A stretch of DNA of 64,000 nt from Curtobacterium sp. MCPF17_052 (GCF_003234085.1 NZ_QKSD01000005.1:62001-126000), one strand, 5' to 3'; counted from the first letter of the stretch, positions 43,217 to 52,902 are shown. A program made the numbers and translations. Notes: generated from the letters alone by a model not told the origin.

Positions 43217-44515
43217 ATGACCGCACCGAGAGCCCGCTCGACCCCGAGTCCACTCCGTTCCCCTGACCGCTCCCCCGACGGGCCGTCACATGCCCGGGCT
43301 TCCGCCAACCGCGCGACCCGCCTGGACGGGCTCGACCTCGCCCGTGGCCTGGCGGTGCTCGGCATGGTCGTCGCGCACCTCGGACCGCCGCACCCTGGCT
43401 TCGACTGGACGCGACCCGAGAGCTGGTCGGCGGTCGTCGACGGACGGTCGGCGGTCCTCTTCGCCCTCTGCGCCGGCGTCTCCCTGACCCTGATGACCCG
43501 TTCCCGCCCGGAGGGCGCCCCCGGTGCCGCGGACCTGGTCGTCCATCGTCGGCGGGTCCTGGTCCGGGCGGTCGCGCTGTTCGTCCTCGGGTCGCTCCTC
43601 ATCGCACTCAACACCCCGGTCCAGGTGATCCTGCCCACGTACGCGGGGTGCTTCGTGGCGACGATCCCGCTCCTCCGCGCTCGCACCCGGACGGTCGCGG
43701 CAATCGCGGCGACAGCACTGGTCATCGGACCGGTCTGCACCGCGATCGGCCGGTCACTGCTGCACGACGCCGACGACCCGATCGTGCACGGTGTCCTGCT
43801 CGGCGCCTACCCGGGCATCCCCTGGTGGGGCGTGGTGCTGGTCGGACTCCTGGTCGGCAGACTCCCCCTGCGACGAACCCGGCTGCATCTGGTCCTCCTC
43901 GCGGGCGGCATCACCGCCGCGGTCGTCGGCTACGGCGGCGGGGTCCTCGCCCGGGCAGCCCTGGGACTCCCGCCCGGCACCGCGAGCCCGAGCGGGTCGG
44001 CGTCCGCCGGGTCGGCCGGCGGGAGCGAGCCGGCATCCGGTACGACGTCCGGTGCCGGGGCGGTCGGCGGCCTCCCGGATGCCGGACCGCACCTCGTCCC
44101 GAAGGGCGGTGGGACACTCGAGCACCCTGGCATCGACTGGGCCGGGCTCACCTCCGTGCAGCCGCACGCCGGGTCCACACCCGAGGTGCTCGGGGCGCTC
44201 GGGGTAGCGGTGGCGGTCCTCGCGCTCAGCCTCGTCGTTGCGCGTCCCGCCGGTGCCCTCCTCGCTCCGGTCCGTGCCGTCGGGGCACTCGCCCTGACCG
44301 TCTACGCCGCGCACATCGTCGTCCACGCCGCGCTCGACGCGGTCGCCGGTGACCGGTGGCACACGGAGTGGAGGGCGGCCCTCCTGGTCATCGTCGGCGC
44401 CGGTCTGCTGGCGACACCGTGGCGTCGGTGGCTCGGCGCCGGACCCCTCGAACGGTTGGTCAGGCGGACGAGTCGGAGCCTCGACGGTCCGGGTCCACGA
44501 TCCCGACCGCACTGA
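43217..44515 (+). CDS. Acyltransferase-like membrane protein (DUF1624/DUF418)
   Basis: This 432-residue protein has about nine to ten membrane helices. The first segment carries RLDGLDLARGLAVLGMVVAH, the mark of the heparan-alpha-glucosaminide N-acetyltransferase/DUF418 group, in which an acyl group is passed across the membrane to a sugar or other acceptor. A Gly/Ser/Thr/Pro-rich stretch (about 255-300) is a disordered loop. Start is uncertain: ATG at 43217 lies directly after GGGGAG, and other in-frame starts exist. The 3' end overlaps the convergent MFS gene by 56 bp. Confidence 0.72.
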   Translation: MTAPRARSTPSPLRSPDRSPDGPSHARASANRATRLDGLDLARGLAVLGMVVAHLGPPHPGFDWTRPESWSAVVDGRSAVLFALCAGVSLTLMTRSRPEGAPGAADLVVHRRRVLVRAVALFVLGSLLIALNTPVQVILPTYAGCFVATIPLLRARTRTVAAIAATALVIGPVCTAIGRSLLHDADDPIVHGVLLGAYPGIPWWGVVLVGLLVGRLPLRRTRLHLVLLAGGITAAVVGYGGGVLARAALGLPPGTASPSGSASAGSAGGSEPASGTTSGAGAVGGLPDAGPHLVPKGGGTLEHPGIDWAGLTSVQPHAGSTPEVLGALGVAVAVLALSLVVARPAGALLAPVRAVGALALTVYAAHIVVHAALDAVAGDRWHTEWRAALLVIVGAGLLATPWRRWLGAGPLERLVRRTSRSLDGPGPRSRPH

Positions 44516-45887
44516 CGACGGCGCCGGCGAGCAGCAGCACGGCCATCACGACCATCGACCGGTGCAGTCCGTCGACACTCACCTCGCCGCCGAGGAACAC
44601 TCCGGCGAGCGCGACCGTCACGAGGCCCGCGATCCGCGCGATGGCGTTGTTGACCGCCGAGCCCGCACCGGCCTCGTCCTGCGGGACGGATCCGAGGACG
44701 GCACTCGTCAGCGGCGTGACCATCGTCGCGATGCCCGCGCCGACCAGGACGAGCCCCGGCAGGACCGACCACCAGTACCCGGCTGGGTCGTCATCGGCGA
44801 GGAGCATGAGCAGCGCCCCGACCGCTGCGATCGCCGGCCCTGCCGCCATGAACCAGCGTGGCCCGAACCGGCCGGAGAGCGACCCGACGGTGGTCGACAG
44901 CGCCAGGAGCATCAGGGTCGGGGGCAGGGTCGCCAGCCCGGCGACCCACGCCGGGAAGCCCCAGACCTCCTGCAGGAACAGGGTCACGACGAAGAACACC
45001 ATCCCGAGCGCCCCGTAGATGGAGAGCGTCGCGAGGTTGCCGACGGTGAAGTTCCGCGCGCGGAAGAGCCCGAGCGGCACGAGCGGCGACCCCGAGGCAC
45101 GGCTCACCCGGAGCTCCCACGGCACGAACGCCACCAGGGCGGCCCCGCCGAGCACGAGCGCGCCGACGACCACCGGCGAACCCCACCCCAGTCGCTCCTG
45201 CTCGATCAGCCCGAGCACGACCCCGCCGACGCCGACCACGGCGAGCACCGCCCCGACGAGGTCGACCCGGGCGTGCGCACCGACCCGGACCTCGGCGGTG
45301 ATGCGCCGGACGAGGGGGATCGTCACCGCGATGGGGATCGCGGTCAGCACGAAGATCCACCGCCACCCGATGCCGTCCACCACGACGCCGCCGACGACCG
45401 GGCCCAGGATCATCGCCGCACTCGACCAGGCCGTCCACGCCCCGATCGCCTTCGCCTGCGCGCCGCCGCGGAAGGCCGCGACGATCAACGCCAACGCGCT
45501 CGGGGTCACCAGGGCACCACCGACGCCCTGGAACGCCCGGGCGACGATGAGCACCTCGCCGGACGGCGCGATCGCGCAGATGACCGATGCGATCCCGAAG
45601 ACGACGAGGCCCCACGTGATGATGCGCACCCGGCCGAACAGGTCCGAGAGCGAACCGGCGACCAGGATCAGCGACCCCAGGGTCACGAGGTACGCGTCCA
45701 CCGTCCACTGCTGGACGACCAGCCCGCCGCCGAGCTCCGTCCGGATGGCGGGGAGGGCGACGTTCACGACGCTCGAGTCCAGTCCGACGACGAACGATGC
45801 CAGGATCGCGACCAGGAGCACCAGGCGGCGGTCGTCGTGCAGGGGCGCTGTTGTCGCCGGGCGGTCTGCGGCGGCGGCGGACGTCAT
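44460..45887 (-). CDS. MFS transporter, DHA2 (EmrB/QacA) type
   Basis: This 475-residue exporter has about fourteen helices. Helix 1 carries the DHA2 motif LASFVVGLDSSVVNVALPAI. Motif A between helices 2 and 3 is GSLSDLFGRVRII, and motif C-like GPVVGGVVVDGIGWRWIF is in helix 5. Such proteins export drugs or other hydrophobic ions with protons. ATG at 45887 is the natural start. No TetR or MarR gene is adjacent. Confidence 0.88.
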   Translation of the reverse strand: MTSAAAADRPATTAPLHDDRRLVLLVAILASFVVGLDSSVVNVALPAIRTELGGGLVVQQWTVDAYLVTLGSLILVAGSLSDLFGRVRIITWGLVVFGIASVICAIAPSGEVLIVARAFQGVGGALVTPSALALIVAAFRGGAQAKAIGAWTAWSSAAMILGPVVGGVVVDGIGWRWIFVLTAIPIAVTIPLVRRITAEVRVGAHARVDLVGAVLAVVGVGGVVLGLIEQERLGWGSPVVVGALVLGGAALVAFVPWELRVSRASGSPLVPLGLFRARNFTVGNLATLSIYGALGMVFFVVTLFLQEVWGFPAWVAGLATLPPTLMLLALSTTVGSLSGRFGPRWFMAAGPAIAAVGALLMLLADDDPAGYWWSVLPGLVLVGAGIATMVTPLTSAVLGSVPQDEAGAGSAVNNAIARIAGLVTVALAGVFLGGEVSVDGLHRSMVVMAVLLLAGAVVSAVGIVDPDRRGSDSSA

Positions 45888-45951
45888 TGGGACATCATGC
45901 GCCCATCGGTGGTCCGTCCGCGCCCCCGCGCAACCGGGCGTCACCCGACGA

Positions 45952-45992
45952 CGACGACAGCCCCCGTGCTCGTCGCACGGGGGCTGTCGTCG
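45952..45992. terminator. Terminator of tatA
   Basis: An 18-bp stem (CGACGACAGCCCCCGTGC and complement) with a 5-nt loop lies 34 bp downstream of the tatA stop and upstream of the MFS gene. Confidence 0.82.
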
Positions 45993-46026
45993 GTCCCGGG
46001 GCCGGGATGCCGATGGGTTCGGCGGT

Positions 46027-46353
46027 CTAGAGGGAGCGGGCGTCACCGTTCGGCGGCGTCGAGGGGCCGGGGTTCACGACCGGCTGCTGCATGCCGTTGC
46101 TGCTCGGGTACTGCGCCGACGGCTGCTGCACGGGGGCGGCGGTGGTGTGCACCGGAGCGTTCGCGTCGTACGCGGTGGCATCCTGCGCGGCGGCTCCGGT
46201 CTTCTTGCGGTCGTCGGTGTCCATCTCCTTCTTGAAGATGTTGATCGACTGGCCGAGGCCCTTGGCGAGCGCCGGGAGCTTCGTCGCACCGAACAGCAGC
46301 AGCACGATGCCCAGGATGATCACCAGGTGGACTCCGGTGAGGCCTTGCAACAT
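46027..46353 (-). CDS. tatA: Sec-independent translocase protein TatA
   Basis: This 108-residue protein begins with a short N-terminal part and a hydrophobic helix (LVIILGIVLLLFGATKLP), then an amphipathic helix (KLPALAKGLGQSINIFKKEM) with the FGxxKLP hinge. A disordered Gln/Pro/Ala-rich tail follows. This is TatA/E layout: it forms the pore for folded, twin-arginine substrates. AAGGAG precedes the ATG. tatB and tatC are not in this window. Confidence 0.9.
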   Translation of the reverse strand: MLQGLTGVHLVIILGIVLLLFGATKLPALAKGLGQSINIFKKEMDTDDRKKTGAAAQDATAYDANAPVHTTAAPVQQPSAQYPSSNGMQQPVVNPGPSTPPNGDARSL

Positions 46354-46548
46354 GATGACTCCTTCGGTACTGGAACTGGTCGCCGTCCGACCAGTCTGCC
46401 TGGTCGCATCGACCGGTCATCGTCGACCGGCCCGGCGGTGTCCCGCTGTTCGTCCATGCTAACTCCCGCTGCCCGGGAAGCCCAGACGCGTGCGGCAACG
46501 GACACTGTTCATCCAGGCTCGTGGCGCGGACCCCGCACGGGAACCGGG

Positions 46549-49176
46549 TCAGTCGGCCAGCACCCGGTCGAGCGTCCAGAGCACCGGCGCCGAGGTCAGG
46601 GCCGCAGCGTCCGCGCCCGTCACCCCGCCGACGCGGTACTCCACCCGCTCGCCGGGCAGGAGCGTCATGAACCCACGGTCGACGGTGCCCGTCGGCGACA
46701 CCCGGTCCGGCTGCACGAGCAGGTCCCGTACGAGCGAGTCCGCCTCCACGACCATCCGCACGCCGGAGCGGTCCGGCTCGTCCGAGACCGTCACACGGTA
46801 GTGCGCGGGCTGCCAGCGCATGTCCCGGTCCGGGGCGGGCGTCCAGACGGCACGACGCCAGTCCATGTCCGCCACGACGAGCTCACCACGCGCATCCGCG
46901 ACCACGCCGACCGAGGCGGGCAGGCGCACAACGGCGACCCCGGGGCCGTCGAGGACCACCGGCAGGTACTCCTCGGCCAGGATCTGCCCGGCGAGGTCGA
47001 TGCGCCGCACCCGGACGACGGAGTCGATGCCGTTCCGCGACGAGCGCACCGCGACCTCGATCGGGGAGCCGGCCGTGTCGGGGACCGGCAGCTGCGCGGT
47101 CGGCGGGTGCGCGCCTCCCGTCCGGTCGACCCGCTCCGTACCCGGGGCGAGCGGCGTCACCGCGGTGACCACGGTCGAGGCCGGCCGGATCGTCACCAGC
47201 ACGTCGTCGTACAGGCGACGCAGTTCGTGCGCGAGCGGCTTGCGGCGGCCCGCGGAGTCGATGGCGGACCACGACGAGACCGACCACAGGTCGTTGAGCT
47301 GCCACACGATGACGCCGGTGTTGCGCGGCCAGTGCGTCCGCCAGTGCTCGACGCCGGTCGCGATGGCGCGGGACTGCTGCAGCTGCGTCAGCCAGTGCCA
47401 CCGGTCGAAGTCCGACTCCCAACCCTCGCCGAAGCGCGGCTCGAGGCCACGGGCCAACTTGCCCATGCCGTCGTCGGCCTTCTGGTGGTGCACCACACCC
47501 GGCGACGTCGGGGTCATCGGTTCGTCGGTCACGGCCTCGCGCAGGGTCCGCCACGCGGGCGGCGCCTGCCAGCCGAACTCCGCCACGAAGCGCGGGACCG
47601 AGTCCCGGTAGTGCTCGTCGGACACCCGGTTCCAGACGTCCCACGAGTGGTGCGTCTCGTGGTCTACGTCGTTCGGTTCGAGCCACTCCGAGCCCGACCA
47701 GGGCGAGGCCACCGTGTAGAAGCGGGAGGGGTCCACCGCGTCCACGATCGTCGGCAGCAGGTCCAGGTAGTAGTCGAGTCCCCAACCGCGGTCGCCGAGT
47801 TCCTCGCCCCAGCCGTCGGCGTCGTGCAGCCAGATGTTCTCGTTGTTCCCGTTCCAGACCACCAGGGACGGGTGCCGCGACAGGCGAGCGACGTTGTCCC
47901 GCGCCTCGGCGACGACCTCGCTGCGGATCGGCTCGATCTCGGGGTACGAGGCACAGGCGAACAGGAAGTCCTGCCACACGAGCAACCCCAGCTCGTCGCA
48001 GCGCTGGTAGAAGTCGTGCGACTCGTACACGCCGCCGCCCCAGACCCGGACGAGGTTCGCGTTCAGGGCCACGGCGGCGTCGAGGCGCTCGGCGTACCGC
48101 TCCTTCGTGACCCGCGAAACGATCACGTCGTCCGGGATCCAGTTCACCCCGCGGACGTCGATGACGGTGCTGTTCACACGGATCGCGAACGGCCGTCCGA
48201 CGGAGTCCTCGGCCGTGTCGACGACCACCGAGCGGAAGCCCGTCCGGAACGACGAGCGATCGAGCACGTCGCCGTCGACGGTCTGCAGGTGCACCTCGAC
48301 GTCGTACAGCGGCTGCGGGCCGTACCCGCGGGGCCACCACAGTTCGGCGTCCGGGATCCGGACCGTCACGACGGCCTCGTCCTCCTTCGGCGTCACGGTG
48401 ACGCGCGAGCGCTGCTTCGTCCCGTGGCCCGACACCGTGACGACGAGCACCAGGTCGTCGTCCTCGCCGTCCTGGTCCAGGTCGTTCATGCCGGAGCGCT
48501 CGAACGCGACGTGCGCGTCGAGGACACCCTCGCCGGCCTCGACGTCCACGAGGGGCCGGACGTCACGCAGCCGAGCGGTGGACCAGCGCTCGATGGCGAC
48601 CGGGCGCCACGGCCCGCTCGTGACGGCGGTCAGGCCCCAGTCCCAGCCGAAGTTCGAGGCCATCTTGCGCACGTACGGGAACGGTTCGTCGTACGGCCCC
48701 GGCATCGTGCCCGCACGCGCTGCGACCCGCTCGGCCTCGCGGTACGGCGACTCGAACAGGATCTCCAGTTCGCGGTCGGTGCTGGCGTTCGTGCCGTCGG
48801 TCATGTCGAGCAGGTCGAACCGGTAGCGCCGGTGCATGTTGCGCGTCGTGCCGACCTGCACGCCGTCGAGGGTCAGGGTGGCGACGGTGTCCAGACCGTC
48901 GCAGACCAGGTCGACCCGCTCGAACCCGCGCGGGTCCACGTCGACGGTCCGGCGGTACAGCCAGTCGGTCTGCCCGACCCACGCCGTCGTCGCCTCGTTG
49001 CGGTCGGAAGTCGGGTCCGGCAGCAGCCCCTCGCGCTCGAGGTCGGTGTGCACCTGGCCCGGGACCGTCGCCGTGAGCGCCCGGCCACGGACGACGTCGG
49101 GGACGCTCCCGCGTCCCCCTTCCTCAGCCGCGGACACGGTCCAGTCGTCGCGGAGTTCCTCGCGTTCGAGGGTCAT
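46549..49176 (-). CDS. Beta-mannosidase, GH2
   Basis: This 875-residue enzyme cleaves terminal beta-mannosyl residues. It has an N-terminal GH2 sugar-binding domain (about 8-190; MASNFGWDWGLTAVTSGPW is typical of beta-mannosidases), Ig-like domain (about 200-310), TIM barrel (about 315-640) and C-terminal beta domains. Catalytic acid/base Glu446 lies in VVWNGNNE and nucleophile Glu533 in FVAEFGWQ. No signal peptide is present, so it acts on imported manno-oligosaccharides. AAGGA precedes the ATG. Upstream 296 bp are non-coding. Confidence 0.9.
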   Translation of the reverse strand: MTLEREELRDDWTVSAAEEGGRGSVPDVVRGRALTATVPGQVHTDLEREGLLPDPTSDRNEATTAWVGQTDWLYRRTVDVDPRGFERVDLVCDGLDTVATLTLDGVQVGTTRNMHRRYRFDLLDMTDGTNASTDRELEILFESPYREAERVAARAGTMPGPYDEPFPYVRKMASNFGWDWGLTAVTSGPWRPVAIERWSTARLRDVRPLVDVEAGEGVLDAHVAFERSGMNDLDQDGEDDDLVLVVTVSGHGTKQRSRVTVTPKEDEAVVTVRIPDAELWWPRGYGPQPLYDVEVHLQTVDGDVLDRSSFRTGFRSVVVDTAEDSVGRPFAIRVNSTVIDVRGVNWIPDDVIVSRVTKERYAERLDAAVALNANLVRVWGGGVYESHDFYQRCDELGLLVWQDFLFACASYPEIEPIRSEVVAEARDNVARLSRHPSLVVWNGNNENIWLHDADGWGEELGDRGWGLDYYLDLLPTIVDAVDPSRFYTVASPWSGSEWLEPNDVDHETHHSWDVWNRVSDEHYRDSVPRFVAEFGWQAPPAWRTLREAVTDEPMTPTSPGVVHHQKADDGMGKLARGLEPRFGEGWESDFDRWHWLTQLQQSRAIATGVEHWRTHWPRNTGVIVWQLNDLWSVSSWSAIDSAGRRKPLAHELRRLYDDVLVTIRPASTVVTAVTPLAPGTERVDRTGGAHPPTAQLPVPDTAGSPIEVAVRSSRNGIDSVVRVRRIDLAGQILAEEYLPVVLDGPGVAVVRLPASVGVVADARGELVVADMDWRRAVWTPAPDRDMRWQPAHYRVTVSDEPDRSGVRMVVEADSLVRDLLVQPDRVSPTGTVDRGFMTLLPGERVEYRVGGVTGADAAALTSAPVLWTLDRVLAD

Positions 49177-49472
49177 GCGGGTCCTTCTCTGCTGGGGGTC
49201 GGTCCGCGTCGACCGCGGTCCGGGACGTCGTCCCCCGGTCCGCCACCCCCGTCGGCCACGGCCGGGAGGCTCGGCACCGGTCCCCCGGCGGTCGTCGCGT
49301 CACGCACGTGGATCGACGGGCGACCGCACGCGGGATGCTCGGTGATGCTAGTACGGCTGTCCGTCATCCAGGTCCGGAACCGGTCCACGTCGTCCCGAGT
49401 GCGCGAGGAGAGCGCGATCCCGGCCCCGCGCCTCCCGGTCGACTCCGACGGTCGAGTGCCAGGCTGGGGCGC
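49177..49472. other. Intergenic region, divergent promoters
   Basis: No gene is supported. The gap between the GH2 gene and the small conserved gene has one GGGAGGCTCGGCACC half-arm at 49264-49278 resembling terminator stems elsewhere in the window, without its partner. A GC-rich CGCGTCGACCGCGG palindrome-like stretch is at 49207-49220. Both promoters should lie here; I cannot place them with confidence. Confidence 0.4.
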
Positions 49473-49895
49473 ATGATCAGTGTCGAACTCGCCCGCTCCC
49501 TGCGTGACGCCGGTCTCCGGTGGCACCCGGAGACCGGCGACCGCTTCGTGATCGACAAGCCGGGGGTCGACGACGACGTCTACACGGTGTCGGAGATGAC
49601 CGTCGAGCGGCACGACCACCCGACCGGGACGTTCCTGGGCTTCAACGGGACGACGGAGTGGGCGCTCGACTCGGTCTCGGCCGCCGAGTCGCTGTGGCTG
49701 CCCCGGGAGGACCAGCTCCGGGAACTCCTCGGTCCGTCGTTCGTGGGGCTCACCCGTGGGTCCGGGACGGACGACCGGACGGTGTGGACGGTGACGGCCG
49801 TGATCGCCGGCGAAGACCGCTCCTTCGCGGCCGTCGACCCGGCGATCTCCTACGCGCAGGCGTTGGCCGCCTACATCACCGCCGCGCTCGAGTAG
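49473..49895 (+). CDS. Conserved protein of unknown function
   Basis: This 140-residue protein contains SVELARSLRDAGLRWHPETG, DVYTVSEMTVERHDHPTGTF and LGFNGTTEWALDSVSAAESL, then a C-terminal helix ending AISYAQALAAYITAALE. It has no signal peptide or membrane helix. The alternating Trp/His-rich alpha-beta pattern looks globular. I recall actinobacterial proteins of this size that are labelled as pilus-assembly related, but nothing here supports that function. It is 70 bp upstream of an aldo/keto reductase and may share a transcript. Confidence 0.65.
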   Translation: MISVELARSLRDAGLRWHPETGDRFVIDKPGVDDDVYTVSEMTVERHDHPTGTFLGFNGTTEWALDSVSAAESLWLPREDQLRELLGPSFVGLTRGSGTDDRTVWTVTAVIAGEDRSFAAVDPAISYAQALAAYITAALE

Positions 49896-49964
49896 CACCG
49901 GGACGGACCAGCCCGCCTGGGAACCCGGGGACGACTCGTGGGGCCACGGGTGTTGTCTGGAGGC

Positions 49965-50795
49965 ATGACCGTTCCGAACATCACGCTCAACGACGGACGC
50001 ACGATCCCGCAGCTCGGCTTCGGCGTCTTCCAGATCGACCCCTCCGAGACGAAGGCAGCGACCCTCGCCGCGCTCGAGGTCGGCTACCGCCACATCGACA
50101 CCGCCGAGATGTACGGCAACGAGAAGGAGGTCGGCGAGGCCATCGCCGAATCCGGCATCGACCGCTCGGAGATCTTCGTCACCTCGAAGCTGAACAACGG
50201 CTTCCACGCTCCCGAAGCAGCCCTGGAGAACGGCAGGAAGTCGGCCGAGCTGCTCGGTGGCTACACCGACCTGTTCCTCATCCACTGGCCGCTGCCGACC
50301 GTCTCGGACTTCGTCCCGACGTGGAAGGCGCTCGAGGAGCTCTACGCCGCCGGCACCGCTCGCTCGATCGGCGTCTCGAACTTCCAGGCGCACCACCTGC
50401 GCCGACTCATCGCCGAGACGACCGTGACGCCCGCCGTGAACCAGATCGAGGTGCACCCGTACCTGACGCAGGACGAGCTGCGCGCGGTGGACACCGAGCT
50501 CGGCATCGCGACCGAGGCCTGGTCGCCGATCGCGCAGGGCCTCGTGCTCGACGACGAGACCATCACCCGCATCGCCGGTGCCACGGGCAAGACGCCGGCA
50601 CAGGTGGTCCTCCGCTGGCACATCCAGCGCGGCGACATCGTGTTCCCGAAGTCGGTCACCCGTTCCCGCGTCGAGGAGAACTTCGCGATCTTCGACTTCG
50701 AGCTCTCGGACGAGGACATGACCGACATCTCGACGCTCGACAAGGGGCACCGCACGGGCCCCGACCCCGACACGTTCGACTTCGTCCCGGCCTGA
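49965..50795 (+). CDS. Aldo/keto reductase (2,5-diketo-gluconate reductase type)
   Basis: This 276-residue AKR5-type enzyme has GFGVFQIDPSETKAATLAAL, GYRHIDTAEMYGNEKEVGEA (catalytic Asp, Tyr), VTSKLNNGFH (Lys) and DLFLIHWPLP (His). It then has IGVSNFQAHHLRRLIAETTV, NQIEVHPYLTQ and FPKSVTRSRVEENF. It reduces sugar-type or other carbonyls with NADPH. GGAGG lies immediately before the ATG at 49965. Confidence 0.9.
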   Translation: MTVPNITLNDGRTIPQLGFGVFQIDPSETKAATLAALEVGYRHIDTAEMYGNEKEVGEAIAESGIDRSEIFVTSKLNNGFHAPEAALENGRKSAELLGGYTDLFLIHWPLPTVSDFVPTWKALEELYAAGTARSIGVSNFQAHHLRRLIAETTVTPAVNQIEVHPYLTQDELRAVDTELGIATEAWSPIAQGLVLDDETITRIAGATGKTPAQVVLRWHIQRGDIVFPKSVTRSRVEENFAIFDFELSDEDMTDISTLDKGHRTGPDPDTFDFVPA

Positions 50796-50814
50796 TCCAT
50801 CGCGGAACGAGGAG

Positions 50815-50840
50815 AGCCCCGGCCCGATGGTCGGGGCTTT
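50815..50840 (+). terminator. Intrinsic terminator with U-rich tail
   Basis: AGCCCCGGCC and GGTCGGGGCT pair (one wobble) around CGAT and are followed by TT. It lies 19 bp after the aldo/keto reductase stop. Confidence 0.75.
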
Positions 50841-50893
50841 CGTGCGTTCCGGCGACGTGCGCGGATGCGCATTGCATTCGAGATATCACCAGC

Positions 50894-50939
50894 ATATTGC
50901 ATGCAACATACAGCCTGTCCATGCGCTCCGCGTGGACAG
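50894..50939 (+). promoter_or_regulatory. AT-rich palindrome and leader hairpin
   Basis: TTGCATGCAA (50897-50906) sits in an AT-rich promoter-like island. An 11-bp stem, CTGTCCATGCG (50915-50925) with CGCGTGGACAG (50929-50939, one wobble), ends exactly at the AGGAAGG ribosome site. It may stabilise the mRNA or control translation. Confidence 0.5.
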
Positions 50940-50949
50940 GAAGGAAACC

Positions 50950-52887
50950 ATGCGCAAGATCAACCGAGCCACCGCCGGAGCAGCCTTCGGCATCGTGCTC
51001 GCCGCCGGCTTCGTCCCGGCCGTCGCCTCCGCCGCGACCGCATCGTCGGACGCCCCCGCGATCCCGGGTGCGACCGCCGAGCGCCCGATCACGGACAGCC
51101 GCACCAGCATCGCGAAGATCCAGGGGGTGGCCGCCCAGGACGAGCGGAACGGCAACCGCCTGTTCGTCACCAGCCAGGCCACCCCGGAGGCCCAGGTCAC
51201 GAGCACCGTCGCGAACGGCACGCTGAAGATCGTCGATGCGTCCGGGAACGTGCTCTGCATCGGCTCGGCGGCGGCGGACCGACCGAACCTCTACAGCTGC
51301 GAGCTCGAACCGCTCGTCTCCGGTCCGCAGACGATCACGGCAGCCGTCGTGAAGGCGAACGGCACCTACAGCACGCCCACCCAGGCGGAACTCGACGCGT
51401 ACGCCGCGACACCGACCATCGAGTCGGTGACCCGGGACGGCGACGACCTTGTCGTGGCCGGGCACACCAACCGGGAGGCCCGGGTCGAGTCCTCGATCGA
51501 CCGCACCTCCGTGCTCACCGAGACGGACACGGACACCGACGGCAGCTTCCGGATCCGGATCCCGGGCGGCGCCACCGCCGAGCAGGCCTTCGTCCGCACG
51601 GTGAACGACGCGATCCCGGCGGACACCCACGACCACGACGAGTTCGCAACGAGCAACTGGGCCCTGGCGTCCACTGACTCCGAAGCCGGCTCGGGCGAAG
51701 AGACCCCCGCACCCGGCGACGGCTCGGGCGAAGAGACCCCCGCACCCGGCGACGGCTCCGGCGAGGCCCAGGCGCCGGTCTACGACGTCACGAGCCCCGC
51801 CGCCGGTGCGACGGTCCGGACGGCGCAGCCGACCTTCACCGGCCACGGCCGCCCCGACGGTCGCGTCGCCGTCCAGACCGCGAGCGGCGAGACGCTCGGG
51901 GTCGCGACCGCCGACGCCGACGGCAGCTGGGAGGTCACCCTCGAGGGCACGCTCCAGCTCGGCGGCAACGACATCGCCGTCTCGTTCGAGAACCCCGACG
52001 GCAGCTGGACGAAGCGTGTCACCCAGGAGGTCACCCGCGTCGCACGGACCGATGCCTTCCGGATCACGACGCCGGCCGATGGTTCGACGGTCACCGACCC
52101 GCGGCCGACGATCGAGGGTGCCACGGTCGGCTCGTACCGCCGCATCTCGGTGCAGGACGAGAACGGCACGACGTACGCGTCCGGGTCCTCCGACGCCGAG
52201 GGCGACTTCCGGCTCACCTTCGACGAGGACCTCCGTGCGGGCGTGAACACGCTCTCGGTGCAGTACCAGGAGCAGGGCGGCAACTGGGCGTCCTCCCCGT
52301 ACACGCTGCACTACGACACGGATGCCGGCGAGGAGCCGGGCTCCGGCGAGGGCGAACAGCCCGGCGACGGCGACGAGGCCCCGGCCCCGGCCGAGGTCCA
52401 GGTCAGCACGACGCGCCTCGATGACGCCGACGTGGTACTCGGCCTCTCCGGCGCCGAGGGCACGGAGGTCACCGTCGTCGCGAACGGCGTGACCGAGCGC
52501 GCCACGATCGGGGACCAGGGCCTGGCGAGCGTCGTCGTGCCGGCACCTGCGGCGACGACCACGACGGCGCACGTCACCTCGACGAACGGCGACCGTTCGG
52601 CGGAGCAGCACGTCGTGATCGGCGACGGAGCGCACCCGTCCGACCAGGTGACGGCCGCGGTCGCCAGCTCCAGCGCGCTGACCGGCAGCGCCGAGATCGA
52701 CGCCTGGGGCCCGGCCTCCGGCATCGGCGGGCTGCAGGCGGAGGACGCCGACGGCAACCTCCTCGCCTACGGCACCATCGGCGCGAACGGCTCCGGGCAC
52801 CTGACGGTGACCGGCCTGACCGCGGGCGAGCACGTCCTCACGATCGTCTCGGGCGGGCTCTCGACCCAGGTCACCGTCACCATCTGA
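50950..52887 (+). CDS. Secreted Ig-like repeat protein
   Basis: This 645-residue protein has a signal peptide (1-28, ending ASA-ATA). An N-terminal domain follows (30-240), then a GSGEETPAPGD linker (repeated twice, about 246-275). There are two or more Ig-like modules, such as PAAGATVRTAQPTFTGHGRP and PADGSTVTDPRPTIEGATVG, each about 85-90 residues and ending in a beta strand before the next. Another acidic linker leads to a C-terminal pair of beta domains. It lacks an LPxTG sorting signal, a membrane helix and catalytic motifs. The pattern is that of adhesin or matrix proteins. ATG at 50950 follows AGGAAGG. Confidence 0.7.
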   Translation: MRKINRATAGAAFGIVLAAGFVPAVASAATASSDAPAIPGATAERPITDSRTSIAKIQGVAAQDERNGNRLFVTSQATPEAQVTSTVANGTLKIVDASGNVLCIGSAAADRPNLYSCELEPLVSGPQTITAAVVKANGTYSTPTQAELDAYAATPTIESVTRDGDDLVVAGHTNREARVESSIDRTSVLTETDTDTDGSFRIRIPGGATAEQAFVRTVNDAIPADTHDHDEFATSNWALASTDSEAGSGEETPAPGDGSGEETPAPGDGSGEAQAPVYDVTSPAAGATVRTAQPTFTGHGRPDGRVAVQTASGETLGVATADADGSWEVTLEGTLQLGGNDIAVSFENPDGSWTKRVTQEVTRVARTDAFRITTPADGSTVTDPRPTIEGATVGSYRRISVQDENGTTYASGSSDAEGDFRLTFDEDLRAGVNTLSVQYQEQGGNWASSPYTLHYDTDAGEEPGSGEGEQPGDGDEAPAPAEVQVSTTRLDDADVVLGLSGAEGTEVTVVANGVTERATIGDQGLASVVVPAPAATTTTAHVTSTNGDRSAEQHVVIGDGAHPSDQVTAAVASSSALTGSAEIDAWGPASGIGGLQAEDADGNLLAYGTIGANGSGHLTVTGLTAGEHVLTIVSGGLSTQVTVTI

Positions 52888-52902
52888 CGCTGACCGGTTG
52901 CA

